DNA from: Boesenbergia rotunda
Taxonomy: Eukaryota; Streptophyta; Magnoliopsida; Zingiberales; Zingiberaceae
NCBI GenBank assembly: GCA_024364735.1
Contig: JAGFNQ010001182.1
Coordinates: forward strand, 89,817 to 153,816
Length of the DNA: 64,000 nt
Direction: 5' to 3'
Shown here one piece after another: positions 1 through 11,500 of this stretch; the stretch's first letter is position 1, and each line of letters opens with the position of its first letter. The notes beneath the pieces were generated by a model. It saw nothing but the letters and a program-made list of their open reading frames with translations. It ran no database searches and was not told where the DNA came from. The position numbers and the translations under genes are program-made.

Positions 1-1456
1 TACAAAATGGAAAAGTCATGAGACCAAATGATATCCCAATAGAGGTATAGAAGTGATTAGGGAAGCAAGGTATTGAATGACTTACAAAATTATTTAATAT
101 GATATTAAAAATAAAAAAATGTCTAATCAATGGAGGGTAAGCGCTCTAGTTCTCTTAAATAAGAACAAAACAGACGTACAAAATTTTACAAACTATAAGG
201 GTATTAAACTAATAAATCATACCATAAAATTTTGGAAAAGAGTAATAGAAAAAAGATTAAGTAAGGAGATCACGGTGACCGAAAACCAATTTGAGTTCAT
301 GCCTAGAAGTTCAACAATAGAAGTTATACATCTTCTTAGACAATTAATTGAAAAATATCGAGAGCAAAAGAATGATCTACATATGATATTCATTGATTTA
401 GAAAAAGCTTATGATAGGGTCCTAGGAGAAATTATATGGAGAATTCTAGAAAAGAGAGGCGTTAACGTAACAAATATTGAACTAATTAAGGATATGTACG
501 AAGATTTAAAGATCAGAGTGAAGACTTCAGGCGGATTAACTGAAACATTTCTAATAAGGATAGGGTTACATCAAGGATCAACTCTAAATCTCTATCTTTT
601 TACACTAATCATAGACGAACTCACTGGACACATTCAAGATACAGTACGATGGTGCATGTTGTTTGCAGATGATATTGTTTTGATAAACGAGACACGTGAA
701 GGAATAATTGCTAAACTAGAATCTTAGTAGAAAATACTAGAAGTGAAAGGTTTTAGACTTAGTACAGTAAAAATAGAATATATAAAATTTAAGTTTAATA
801 ATATTAAACGTAATGAGACAATTGTTAAGATAGGAGATGACGTGTTGTCTAAAACTGAGAGTTTTAAGTATTTAGGATCATTTTTCCAAAGTGATGGAGC
901 AATTAAGGGAGATATCTTGCATAGAATACAAGCAGGATGGTTGAAATGGAGATTAGTGTCAGGTGTTTTATATGATCGTAAAATACCTCTAAAACTTAAA
1001 GGGATGTTCTACAAAATAATAGTTAGACTTGCTATGTTATATGATACTGAATATTGGGCTATGACTCGGGCATATGAACAAAGGATGACAGTTACATAGA
1101 TAAGGATGTTAAGGTGGATGTGTAGACATACGAGGATGGACAGAATAAAGAATGAGAGCATTAGAAAGTCGAAGTCATCTATTGAGGAAAAACTTCAAGA
1201 GAGATATTTGAGATAGTACGGACATGTACATAGACGCCCAATAAATGCCCATGTTAGGTGATATGAAACTATGATAAATACGCACATTAAACATGGATGA
1301 GGAAGGCCAAAAAAGCCTTGGTTGGCAACAATAAAACAAGATAAAATTTATTTAAATATATATGATGATATAATAGAGGATAGAGCCCAATGACGTAGAA
1401 TAATCCATATAATCGACCCCACCTAGTGGGATAAGGCTTGATTGTTGTTGTTGAGG
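1..1456 (+). mobile_element. 3' half of a decayed RTE-type LINE (non-LTR retrotransposon)
   Basis: The stretch holds the later part of a non-LTR reverse transcriptase followed by the basic C-terminal region usual in plant RTE-like LINEs (wording like LRWMCRHTRMDRI, then YGHVHRRPINAHVR and GRPKKPWLATIKQD, broken by stops). It ends at about 1438-1456 in TTG repeats, the simple-repeat tail typical of this clade instead of poly(A). The 5' end and any endonuclease domain lie before the window. Several in-frame stops (725, 728, 1097, 1214 and later) show it is dead. The superfamily is clear; the RTE clade rests on the C-terminal wording and the TTG tail. Confidence 0.8.
119..1099 (+). pseudogene. 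LINE reverse transcriptase, broken
   Basis: Two open stretches in the same frame, 119-727 and 731-1099, are separated by a TAGTAG double stop at 725-730. The first holds reverse transcriptase motifs in order: FIDLEKAYDRV (motif A with catalytic Asp), GLHQGSTLNLYLFTL (motif B) and FADDIVLI (motif C, the catalytic Asp pair). The second continues with the thumb-like part (KIEYIKFKFNN, SFKYLGSFFQ). It would copy LINE RNA at a nicked target site. Motif B normally reads S-P-Y-L-F and here reads L-N-L-Y-L-F, a sign of decay. It cannot make a full product. Confidence 0.8.
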
Positions 1457-1459
1457 ACT

Positions 1460-1990
1460 TATGCCCAAAGTAGACAATATCATACATTGTAGAAATACAT
1501 GATTTTTTTATTTTAACAAGATCGGCATAAGTTGCGACCTATCTCTACGGCGTCGTTTGGGTTTACTGAACATGAGGTAAATTCGCTCGGGCAGATCAGT
1601 CTCCAGCTATCCCTCGGAGACGAACCTTAGAAGCGAACTCGGACTATTATCTTCACAAGGGATGATGTTGTTGGCGTTACAGGCAATTGCGATCTTCATC
1701 TTGAAACGTTGGCGTTACTGGCCAGTACGTTTAATACCCCCATTGATGGAGGTAGATGAAACGCCTGCTTCTCCCTATAAAGATTGCGTCCAAATGCAAT
1801 CCAAAGAGTGTAGACGAAGAGGAATCGGAGCATCGAATCAAAGTGGTATTAGGTTTGTGAAAGATCGGGATTTGTCCGTGGTGATTTTTCTCGTGACAGC
1901 AGGCAAGCAGAAGAAACAGAAGAAGAAGGAGATCACTGTAAGTATGATTCACTTATAATCTATTCATCGATCTCATGCTTTCAATCTAGT
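1460..1990 (+). repeat. Probable 5' LTR of Copia-1
   Basis: This non-coding stretch lies between the LINE tail and a textbook primer-binding site at 1993. It holds a TATA box (TATAAA, 1776-1781) and ends directly before the primer site, as a 5' LTR should. I see no partner LTR in the window, because the 3' part of the element is missing, so the left boundary is a guess. Open frames here (about 1662-1958 and its reverse) lack protein features. Confidence 0.5.
1776..1781 (+). promoter_or_regulatory. TATA box in the Copia-1 LTR
   Basis: CCCTATAAAGATT sits about 215 bp before the primer-binding site, a sensible place for the LTR promoter. Confidence 0.45.
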
Positions 1991-1992
1991 AT

Positions 1993-2004
1993 TGGTATCA
2001 GAGC
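1993..2004 (+). other. Primer-binding site (initiator Met tRNA) of Copia-1
   Basis: TGGTATCAGAGC is complementary to the 3' end of plant initiator methionine tRNA, the usual primer of plant Copia elements. It marks the end of the 5' LTR. Confidence 0.85.
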
Positions 2005-2903
2005 AATTAGATTGTGAGAGCATGAAAAGAATTTACCTTTGTACTTAAATTCCTTTGCGGTGAACTCCTCGCTCTGTTGATGGATAAAATCGGTGAAATC
2101 GCCACTGAGTTCTCCAATCGCTGCGCGTTTTCATCCCATGGCCGACGATCGCATCACGCGCGCAAGGGAGCCGTTGCTGTCGGCTGGATGTGTCGATGGA
2201 GGCGGCCATAGCGTTGGTGATGGCGGAAAAAAAGGAGTCGGCTGCGTGGGGAAGAAGGTTGCGCGGAGAAGAAGAAGAGGCGGCTGCGTTGAGATTAGGT
2301 TTTGTGGTTTTAAGGAGAAAAAGTTGATTTTATTAAATCAACGGGAAAAAAAAACTGCCGAAACCTATTCTGTAGCTGAAAAACATTGTTGCCCAAAGGA
2401 GGATCGAAACCCTAACCTCTCACTAAGAGAATAGAGTCTCAACCAGAAGGTGTAATCGGTAGTTAATTTAGTGTTGGTTCAATTAATTTAAATTAGATTC
2501 AAGTTTAGTTTAATGAGATTAGGTTGGTCCAATCTGTTTTGGTTCAAACCATTAGTTGGTTTAACCAAACCATTTTGATCAAATAATCTGAACTAAACAG
2601 ACTGATTTGATCATTATGTTGAACCCCAAATTTAAATAGGCTTAAGTGAAGCAATAATAGTAAGACAGACAAATCGATCAGTCTAGTAGCATAGTTAATT
2701 GTAGCTATAAACATAAAGGAAACTTATATGCTTTTATCTATTTGTGTGCTTCTTTCTATGCATATGTGTGAATTGAAAAAAACTGGTTTTGTTACTGGTT
2801 TTGTCAGTTTTGTACTGACTATGTCGTTTTTCAATTCCAGATGTCGCATGAGATATGCACCACGATTCATTGCTATGAGCGAAGTCGTGAGATAATATAG
2901 TAG
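2005..2903 (+). other. Untranslated leader of Copia-1, no supported gene
   Basis: About 900 bp between the primer site and the first gag-like frame. An arginine- and glycine-rich open frame at 2093-2434 has no recognisable domain and looks like chance. From about 2460 to 2640 the sequence is rich in GGTT/AACC words (for example TTGGTTTAACCAAACC). I see nothing else. Confidence 0.4.
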
Positions 2904-3461
2904 ATAGAAGAAGTTAACTATAGTCCCATTCTCGGAATCCAAGGCAATATAGGAAAACTGGATCGACTATTTTGGAAACTCGAGCAGGAAGAGTTTCCAA
3001 TCTTGGATGACTATAGGATTGGAGCATTGATTCGTTCATTGCCAAAGCGTGCGAGAGAAGTTACACACAAGATATGGGGGCATCATGAATGTCGCATCTC
3101 ATATGCTGAGTTATGTAAGCAACTACTTCGCCATGAGTTTCTAGAGGATCTAGAAGATTCTGAGGAGGACCCAGAGGAAGATCCCGAAATGTTCAAGGAC
3201 GATCCTAAAATGTTCGAGGAAGATCCCGAAATATTCGAGGAAGATCTTGAAATGCCTGAGGAAAATCCTGAAATATTTGAGGAAGATCCTGATATTGAAA
3301 TGATCGAGGAAGATCCTGAAATATTTGAGGAAAATCCAATAGAATCTGTGGAAGATCCCGAGACTGATCAGACTGGCCGATTAGAGATGAACGAGAGAGT
3401 GATAGTCACTGCCATAATATTTTTTATTATGGGAATAATGTCAACTTATCTAGTTCATTAA
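2904..3461 (+). pseudogene. Gag-like leader ORF with acidic repeats and a C-terminal hydrophobic helix
   Basis: The frame is open from 2904, after two TAG codons at 2898-2903, to TAA at 3459. It has no early ATG, so the start is unknown. The first ~60 residues (FWKLEQEEFPILDDYRIGAL, then IRSLPKRAREVT) resemble the part of Copia Gag (UBN2 type) around the IRSLP motif, which the main gag at 3789 also has (AVIRSLPDSWETM). Then come about ten imperfect acidic units of the form (E/D)EDPE(I/M)FE, then a basic-flanked hydrophobic end (VIVTAIIFFIMGIMSTYLVH) that could span a membrane. The acidic repeats plus membrane-like tail are unlike ordinary Gag. It may be a modified duplicate Gag, a captured fragment or junk; I do not know its function. 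Confidence 0.4.
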
Positions 3462-3788
3462 ATTCTGTTTGTTGTATGAACTGATTAAGCCTATTAAATA
3501 AAGTTATGTTATGTGTTAATTGACTTGTCAATGATTAGTTCATTATATGATTAGTTCATATTAAATGATTAGTTCATTATATGATTAGACAAATGATTAG
3601 TTCGTTTAATGGGATGTATATAATATAATTGATCAATGTTAATTAGATTGGATTATACGAACGATGAGTGAAAACGTAGTTATCACTTGAATTCGTAAAT
3701 CAAGTCAAGTTTACATTGAGTCAATTAAAAATTATGTACAGATGATATACACTGAATTAATGAATAATATGTTTATTTATGATAGATC
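3462..3788 (+). other. AT-rich spacer between leader ORF and gag
   Basis: Non-coding apart from the short tandem repeat. No gene seen. Confidence 0.5.
3527..3612 (+). repeat. Short tandem repeat of an ATGATTAGTTCATTA unit
   Basis: The word ATGATTAGTTCAT recurs four or five times with variable spacing just before the gag start region. It is AT-rich and has no apparent coding role. Confidence 0.6.
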
Positions 3789-4487
3789 ATGGCAACTAAG
3801 AACATCATAGCTGAACTGAACAAGGGAGAGAAATTGTATGGGGACAACTATAAAATATAGCATCTCAAGATACAATATGTTCTTGAGGAACAAGAAGTTC
3901 TGGAGGCTGTAAATCATTTCATGGTAGAATCTGCTGTTGGTTCAACTGCACAGTACAGACTTGATCTAGATGCCTATAGGGCATGGAAGAAAAAGGACTC
4001 CACTGTAAAGGGGATATTGATTAGTTCAATGGTAGATGACCTAGTATTTGAGTATGAGCCACTACCATCAGCTCATGCTGTCTGGGTTGCCCTGAGAGAG
4101 AAATACAGTGGAGTTAGTGTAAGCAAGCTTCGTCAACTGACAATCAAGTTTGACAGTTGTAAAAAGCGCCCGAATGTGACGATGACCCAACATCTGAGAG
4201 AAATGGGGAATATGATTCGGGAGCTTAAGACTACTGGTCATGAGTTGACCGACGAACAACAGGTTCAGGCAGTTATTCGTTCCCTTCCTGATTCTTGGGA
4301 AACAATGAAACAGAACCTTACTCGCAGTGAGAGTATCAAGACTTTCATTGATGTCTCACGCCATATTGAACTGGAGGCGGAGAGAATAGAATCCGCAAGG
4401 ATTTCTGAGCAAGCTTTTGTAGCTGAAGGTTCTGGATCCAAGAATAAGAAAAGATGGTTCAAGAAAGGAAAGGGTAAGGGAAAATAA
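3789..4487 (+). pseudogene. Copia-1 gag (UBN2-type), one internal stop
   Basis: It begins at ATG 3789 (MATKNIIAELNKGEKLYGDN). This matches the N-terminus of Tnt1/Tork-like Gag proteins, which assemble the virus-like particle. The Trp codon expected after YKI is TAG at 3858-3860, so translation would stop after 23 residues; the rest is open (3861-4484). The body shows the UBN2 pattern: VALREKYSGVSVSKLRQLTI, VTMTQHLREM and QAVIRSLPDSWETM, then a lysine-rich tail. It ends at TAA 4485-4487. The pol frame that follows is in the same register, so the original was probably one Gag-Pol reading frame as usual for Copia. Confidence 0.85.
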
Positions 4488-4502
4488 GCTGGTGCTACTA
4501 CT

Positions 4503-5725
4503 GTGCAAGACCCAATCAAGAAGAAAGGAAAAAAGTATGGAAAGAAACCTAAAAGCAAGCTAACTTGCTACAACTGTGGCAAGAAGGGTCATTTTGCTCG
4601 GGAGTGTACTGAGCCGAAAAAGGTAAATCCATGTTTGTCTTCTTTTCATGAGCTTTATGTTGCTAGTTCGGTGTTGTTAGCTGATTCTTATCCTTTGTGG
4701 ATTATAGATTCAGGAGCAACGAACCATGTAGCTCGTGATCGAGTTACGTACGTGGAGTACCGTCGCGTACCAGCTGGCAATAAGTGGATATATGTGGGAA
4801 ACAATGCAAGAATTGAAGTCAAAGGAATTGGCACTTGCAAACTCAACCTTCGTGGTGGGCATACATTGTTTCTGCATAATGTCCTATATGCTCCTCAGAT
4901 TCGACGGAATCTGGTTTCTGTGAATTGTCTTCTTGAATTGGGTTATTGTATGAATTTTTACAGTCGACGTGTGAAACTTAAAATTGACTCTGTGTTAATT
5001 GGATATAGTTTTATATCAAACTGTTTCATGGTTCTTGATGTAGAACCAGATGTTAATTGTGGAAATAATGGTTGTTTTTCAAACATTGCTCTTACTAGTG
5101 ATGCTGATGTTGATGATGAAGTTTGGCATGCTAGATTGGGACATATAGGACAAGAAAGAATAAATAGATTTGCAAGAGAGGGTCTGCTTGGCACTCGTGC
5201 TAAAGTTGACTTGTCTATATGTGAGCATTGTCTTGCTGGAAAAGCAACTAGAAAACCGTTTGGTAAGGCTATTAGGGCTGAATCGCCATTGCAATTGATT
5301 CATTCGGATATTTGTGGTCCGATGAACATGAAGGCTAGACATGGTAGTTCATATTTCATTATATTTATTGATGATTTCACACGTTTTGGTCATGTGTATT
5401 TGATTTCTCATAAATCTGAAGCATTAGATTGCTTTAATCGTTATTTGAACGAAGTTGAGAATCAATTGGAACGTAAGGCTAAAACCTTACGCACTGATCG
5501 TGGAGGTGAATACTTGTCTGATCAGTTCAAGACAATATGTAATGAGAAAGGGATTATTAGACAGTTAACTATCCCTAGAACTCCACAGCAAAATGGAGTT
5601 GCTAAAAGAAGAAATCGAACTCTTCTTGAAATGGTTAGGTCGATGATGGCTCAAGCTAATTTGCCTATTTCCTATTGGGGAGATGGATTATTGGCAGTGA
5701 CCTACATACTTAACCGGGTGCCTTC
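4503..5725 (+). pseudogene. Copia-1 pol fragment: zinc knuckle, protease, integrase (truncated)
   Basis: Domains in order: nucleocapsid zinc knuckle CYNCGKKGHFARECT (4569-4613), aspartic protease site WIIDSGATNHVARD (about 4699), GAG-pre-integrase HARLGHIG...CEHCLAGKA, and integrase core with first Asp in HSDICGP and second in LRTDRGGEY. The third catalytic residue is changed: the usual N-G-V-A-E-R-R-N-R reads with Lys in place of Glu near 5604, which should abolish strand transfer. The frame is cut at 5726 where the LTR of SIRE-A begins, so integrase C-terminus, reverse transcriptase and RNase H are absent. The open frame runs on to 5774 only by reading into that LTR. Confidence 0.9.
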
Positions 5726-6087
5726 TGTTGGTGCAATCTTGCTCCAAGTAATTATAGTTTTCATGTTTGGCTAAACAAGTTTAAGTTAGGCAATGTTTTT
5801 GTGTTCTAACTTGTGTGCTTTGAGTAAGCAGGAAAGTCCAGGTGGAAGACTTGGCAAGGGAAGTCCAAGAAGAGAGTCTTGGCAAAGGAAGTCCCGGAGG
5901 TGTGACCTCTTGGCAAAAGGGAGACTTAGTATGACGAAGCCGATGGAAACACTTCAAGCAAGTGCAAGAATGAGGAGTCGTGAACTCAGAAGCATCCAAG
6001 AGAGGCACAAGGCTTGTGGAAGGTGTTTGAAGGCGTCATTCAAGACTAAGGGATGAAAAGGGAAGCTGAAATGTGATTTCTCAGCTT

Positions 6088-6335
6088 CATCAGTCGACTG
6101 GCAAGTTGTCAGTCGACTGGGACCACAACACACAGAGAATCGGGTCGACCCAAGGAGGGTCGACCAGTCGACTGCCAGTCGACTGGAATTGGTACCAGTC
6201 GACTGGATCCAGTCGACTGGTCCTGTACCGGTCGACTGGAGGTCGACCGTTGCGAAGGCGGCTGAGGCACTCATTACATATTTTGTAGCCGTTGAAGCCT
6301 ACCAGTCGACCGGTAAGTGAGCAGTCGACTGGAGT
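6088..6335 (+). promoter_or_regulatory. Palindrome cluster (CCAGTCGACTGG) upstream of the SIRE-A LTR TATA box
   Basis: About a dozen GTCGAC cores occur in 250 bp, most within the 12-bp perfect palindrome CCAGTCGACTGG or a one- or two-base variant (GGGTCGACCC, ACCGGTCGACTGG). Spacing is irregular. The cluster ends 13 bp before TATAAAA, so by position it lies in U3 and could be a binding-site array controlling LTR transcription. The function is inferred. Confidence 0.7.
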
Positions 6336-6347
6336 CGCGGACGAAGA

Positions 6348-6354
6348 TATAAAA
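6348..6354 (+). promoter_or_regulatory. TATA box of SIRE-A 5' LTR
   Basis: GAAGATATAAAACC directly follows the palindrome cluster; the same box is at 21066-21072 in the 3' LTR. It is the best candidate for the LTR core promoter. Confidence 0.65.
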
Positions 6355-6751
6355 CCTAGTGTTTTATCATGGAGAAGGAAGGAGCTTTCCTTGTGTACGA
6401 AGTGTGCGATCATTCTAGAGCTCTCCAAGCTTCACAACTCTCTCAATCTTCTCCTCCAAGCTTTCATTTCATTTGTAAGAGGAGGGAGATCATTGTGTTA
6501 GGGTTTCTCCACCTTCAAGTGTGATCTTGAGAAGGAGAAGTTCATAGTGAAGGGTTTTGTGTGGTGTGTGTGGATCCTTGGATTAGTCACCTTGAAGAGG
6601 TGGATACCAAGTAAAATCAGTGAGTTAGTATTGATTTCTTTCCTACCTTCATATTTCTATTTGTATTGCTTCCGCTAACGTGTTTGTAGGAAAGAAAAAT
6701 CGAAAGATAGCTATTCACCCCCCCTCTAGCTAGGGCAAAGATCCTAACAAG

Positions 6752-6764
6752 TGGTATCAGAGCC
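6752..6764 (+). other. Primer-binding site of SIRE-A
   Basis: TGGTATCAGAGCC, two bases after the LTR end, matches the complement of the initiator Met tRNA 3' end. Confidence 0.92.
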
Positions 6765-6808
6765 TTGGTTAGCTTTGGGAAGATCTAACAATCTACAAAG
6801 CATAAAGA

Positions 6809-8343
6809 ATGACTCATCAAGAGGGATATAGCACCACACGACCACCTTACTTCGACGGGAACGATTTTGCTTATTGGAAAGGTAGGATGGAATTTTACTT
6901 AATGAATGACTTTGAAACTTGGCTTAGTATTGTGGAAGGTTTCGAGAAGCCAACGAATGAACAAGGAGAAACTCTTCCGATCAAGGCGTGGCCAAAAGAG
7001 ATAAGAAAAGAGGCTCAAGCAAACGCCAAGGCTATCATGACTTTGCAATGTGGATTGTCAAAGGAATAAACAAGGTTGGACCTTTCAACTCGGCAAAGGA
7101 GCTTTGGGAAAAGCTCATTGAGTTGAATGAAGGGTCAAGTGAATCAAGAAGAGCCAAGAGGGATCTTCTTGTCGGCCAACTTCAAACTTTCTCCATGAAG
7201 CCTCATGAGACCGTAAGTCAAATGCACGGAAGATTCAAGGAGATCGTGAACGGTCTTCATGTGATAGGTGAGAAAGTTGAGAACCGAGACTTGGTGAGGT
7301 ATGTTCTTCAAGCTTTCCCTAGAACCACCTTATGGGCATCAATGGTGGATGCTTACAAGGTGTCTAGGGATCTTTCAATTGTCAAAGTTGATGAATTATT
7401 TTGTGAATTCGAACTACATGAACAAACTAACTTGTCTTCCAAAGAAAAAGGCATTGCTCTATTTGTAGAAAAGAAAGAGAAGAAGAGCAAGAAGAAGGAG
7501 AAGAAGGAGGTGTCCTCATCCGAATCCGAGCAAGACTCCTCGGATAGTGAGGAAGAAATGTCCGCAAAAGAAGTAGCACATTATGTGAAGAAGATGATGG
7601 GAAGATCCAAAAGATTTATAAGAAGGGATGTAAGGAAAATGTTCACATCCCCAAAAGGTAAGAGTAGTCAAAGTTTTAATTCCATTCCTAATGTCACGTG
7701 TTATGAGTGCAACAAGAAAGGGCACATCAAGACGAATTGCCCGGAGTTGAAAAAGAAGGAAGAAAAAGAACACAAAAGGAAAGAGAAGAAAAAGAAAGAA
7801 GTGATGGTGGCTCAAGCCGAATGGGACAAGTCAAGTAGCGAATCATCGGATGATGAAGAGGAGTTGTGCCACATTACAAGGCACATGGCATTAATGGCAC
7901 ATCAAAGTGATCAAGACACATCAAGCGAAGAAGAGAACTCAAGTAGCGATGAATCATCATCTAGCGAAGATGAGGTAATGGATTCTCCCAAAGAAAAATT
8001 TCTTTATGATACTATTGCATATCTTAAGAATGCTTTGGTTAGGTCAAAAACTAAGGTCAAGGGGCTAAAGGAAGAAATTAGGACCCTTAAGGAGGACAAA
8101 GAGGAATCATGTGATGTAAGTAAAGTGAATGAGGAGAACATCAAATTAAAGGAGGAAGTTGTTGATCTAAAGAAGCGCTTAGAGAAATTCTCAATTGGAT
8201 CAAAAGGACTTGACTTACTCCTAAATAGTCAAAGGGTTGCCTATAGGAAGGCCGGGCTAGGATACAAAGATAAAGAAGTCTCCTATATTTCCCTTGTAAA
8301 TAGAAAAGGTCATCCAAGAAAAAGGGTGTCAAGGGTAATGTGA
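6809..8343 (+). pseudogene. SIRE-A gag, frameshifted
   Basis: It starts at ATG 6809 (MTHQEGYSTTRPPYFDGNDF), the standard Gag start of SIRE elements; frame 1 ends at 7069. The protein continues in a second frame (GINKVGPFNSAKELWEKLI...) to 8343, so a small indel lies at about 7060-7070. Parts seen: UBN2-type Gag body (6809-7420), lysine-rich and Ser/Asp/Glu-rich low-complexity region, one zinc knuckle CYECNKKGHIKTNC (about 7708-7749), a second acidic Ser-rich region, then a long coiled coil (LKEEIRTLKED...LKEEVVDLKKRLEKF). Gag would package element RNA. Because the defects are single indels, sequencing error is possible as well as real decay. Confidence 0.85.
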
Positions 8344-8521
8344 AACAAGTGTGGGTTCCAAAGAAGGATGTAAAAAATGTAAAGGGTTCAAACCTTAAGG
8401 CAAGGTAAAACAAGCATGGGTGCCTAAGAAATACCTCAAAAATGTTAGTGACTCAAACCTTTGGGTACCTAAGAGTGATGTGTTTTATGTTGTCTAGGTA
8501 AAAGAAAAGAAGGACACAAGC

Positions 8522-11500
8522 ATGTGGATCTTGGATAGCGGATGTTCAAGCCACATGACCGGGGATGTGAGCAAGTTTTCAAAAATCAAATACACAAAGA
8601 AAGGGAAGGTGTCCTTTGGAAATAGTGGAAACTCAAAATTATAGGTAGAGGTACAATTGAGGTATCTTCTACTATCACAATTCATAAAGTTCTTCTAGTC
8701 AAGGATATGGAGTTTAACTTGCTTAGTGTGAGTCAATTATGTGATTCCGGGTATCAAGTAGAATTCCATACCAATAAGTGCTTGGTTAGACAATTAGGAT
8801 TGAAAAATGTTGTCTTGGAAGGGTTTAGGAGGCAAAATCTTTATTACATAAATCTCTCTTATGCTTCTAACCCATCTATTGAGTGTTTCATGTCAAAAGA
8901 AGATGAAGGATGGCTATGGCATAGAAGACTTGGACACACCAACATGAAGAATATAGCCAAGGTTGCTAAAATGGAATTGGTAAAAGGCTTACCTAAAGTG
9001 AAGTTTGTCAAAGATAAGATGTGTGATGCATGCCAAGAAGGTAAGCAATCAAAGTCTTCACACAAAGGTAAAACTTTAGTAAGCACTAAATTACCTTTGG
9101 AATTATTGCATTTAGATCTTTTTGATTGTCATAGTACTCCTTCATTGATGGGAAATAAATATTGCTTAGTTATCATTGATGATTACTCTAGATATACATG
9201 GGTTTATTTTTTGAAACATAAGGATGATACCTTAGCAATTCTCATAAGCTTTGCCAAACGGGTAGAAAATGAAAGAACCTTGAAAATCAATAGGATTAGG
9301 AGTGATCATGGTGGAGAGTTTGAGAATTCAAACTTCTCTAATTTTTGCTTAGAAATGGGATACAAGCATGAATTTTCATGCCCTAGGACTCCCCAACAAA
9401 ATGGAGTGGTTGAGAGGAAAAATAGGGCTCTACAAGAAGCGGCTAGAACTATGTTGAATGCATACTCTCTTCCCACGTATCTATGGGCGGAGGCGGTTAA
9501 CACCGCTTGCTACATTCAAAATAGGGTTGTAATTCATAGATTCTTAGGAAAAACACCTTTTGAATTATGGAATGGGAAAATTCCCAAAATTCACTACTTT
9601 AGGGTGTTTGGTTGTAAGGCTTACATCCTAAACACAAAGGATGACTTGAGAAAATTTGATGCTAAGGCGGATGAAGGCATTTTTGTTGGGTACTCACTCA
9701 CTAGTAAGGGGTATAGGGTGTACAATAAAAGAACCCAAGTAGTTGAGGAATCATCAAATGTTGAATTTGATGAATCCTCTAACACTTACCCTAGAAAATC
9801 TCCTATTGATAAGGACATAGAAACTAGACAAAAGGAGATAACCCAAGTTTTTCAAAACTTACAATTGGAAAGCAATGATCAAGGGGGAGAAAGAGGAGAA
9901 TCGGATGATGAAAGGAGAAATGATGATTGTGAAAATGTTGATGTCACTCATTCTAGAACCGTTAGGAATCACCACAATCACCCCATTGATCAAGTAGTTG
10001 GAGATATTGACCAAGGAGTGAGAACTAGATCCTACTTTAGGGAACATGCTAGTCAAATAGCTCTAATTTCTAGCTTTGAACCGAAATCAATTAATGAAGC
10101 CCTAGGTGATAATGATTGGATTTTGGCAATGCAAGAAGAGCTAAATCAATTTGAAAGGAGTAAAGTATGGGATTTGGTTCCTAGACCCGATGGAAATACA
10201 ATTGTAACAATCAAATGGGTGTTTAGGAACAAGCTAGATGAGCAAGGCAAGGTCACTAGAAATAAGGCTAGATTGGTTGCTAGAGGCTTCAATCAAGTTG
10301 AGGGGCTCGATTATGATGAAACATATGCCCCGGTAGCTCGATTAGAGTCTATTAGAATCCTATTAGGATATGCCGCTTACATGGGTTTCAAACTTTACCA
10401 AATGGATGTAAAATCGGCTTTCCTAAATGGAGTCATTAAGGAAGAAGTCTATGTAGAGCAACCACCCGGATTTGAGAGTCAAGACTATCCAAACCATGTT
10501 TATAAGCTTAACAAGGCTCTATATGGGTTAAAACAAGCTCCTAGGGCTTGGTATGAAAGACTCTCATCCTTCCTAGTGTCTAAGGGATTTAGGAGAGGAA
10601 CAATTGACCCAACTTTGTTTATTAAATCTAGAGAAAATGATTTATTTGTTGCCCAAGTTTATGTTGATGATATCATTTTTGGGTCAACAAATGATGATTT
10701 TCTTCAAGAATTTATTAAACATATGGAAAATGAATTTGAAATGAGTTTGGTTGGGGAGTTAAAATTTTTCCTAGGTCTTCAAGTCAAACAAACACATGAA
10801 GGAACTCATGTATATCAAACAAAATATGCTAAAGAAATGATTTCCAAATTTGGTATGGAAAATGCTAAGGTGGCATCTACTCCAATAAGTACAAATGCTA
10901 AAATTGATAGTGACCTTGAAGGGAAAATAGTTGATCCTAAACAATATAGGAGTATGATTGGTAGCTTACTATATCTAACCGCTAGTAGACCGGATATACT
11001 TTTTGCGGTAGGTATGTGTGCTAGGTATCAATCCTGTGCCAAAGAATCCCATTTAGTGGTGGTCAAGAGATCTTGAGATATGTAAAGGGCACCCTAAATG
11101 TAGGACTTTGGTATCCTAGGAATCAAAACTTTGACCTAATAGGATATACCGACTCGGATTATGCCGGGTGTAAGTTAGATAGGAAAAGTACTAGTGGTGG
11201 TTGCCAATTCCTTGGATCCTCCCTAGTAAGTTGGTGTAGTAGGAAGCAACCATGTGTTGCTTTATCTACTACCGAAGCCGAATATGTAGCCTTAGGAGGA
11301 TGTGTGGCTCAATTATTATGGATGATGCACACCTTAGAAGATTATGAGCTTCACTACTCCAAGGTCAAAATCCTATGTGACAATATGAGTACCATCAACT
11401 TGACAAAAAATCCGGTACACCACTCTAGGACCAAGCACATTGAGATAAAGCATCATTTCATTAGAGATCATGTGGCAAGAGGAGATATTGAATTACATTA

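Larger units (their letters stand above)
5726..6749 (+). repeat. SIRE-A 5' LTR (1024 bp)
   Basis: It starts TGTTGGTGCAATC, ends GATCCTAACA two bases before the primer-binding site, and is near-identical to 20426-21467. Parts in order: a set of short AAGTCC...CTTGG hairpin-like repeats (about 5831-5930), a cluster of GTCGAC palindromes (6090-6335), a TATA box at 6348, and a C-run (ATTCACCCCCCCTCTAGC) near the 3' end, which also marks the ends of the other SIRE-like LTRs here. Open frames encoding repeated QSTG/VDW words are translations of the palindromes, not proteins. Confidence 0.93.

Noticed and set aside
1662..1958. 98-aa ORF in the Copia-1 LTR
   Set aside because: It overlaps the TATA region, has no domain and a matching ORF on the other strand; it looks like chance.
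6088..6335. CRISPR-like array of short palindromic repeats
   Set aside because: Spacing is irregular, spacers are not unique captured sequences, the genome is a plant nuclear one and no cas genes exist; the array lies in an LTR.
6073..6428. ORFs encoding repeated QSTG and VDW words on both strands (also 12134-12328, 20772-21146)
   Set aside because: They are six-frame translations of the GTCGAC palindromes inside LTR or promoter-like DNA.
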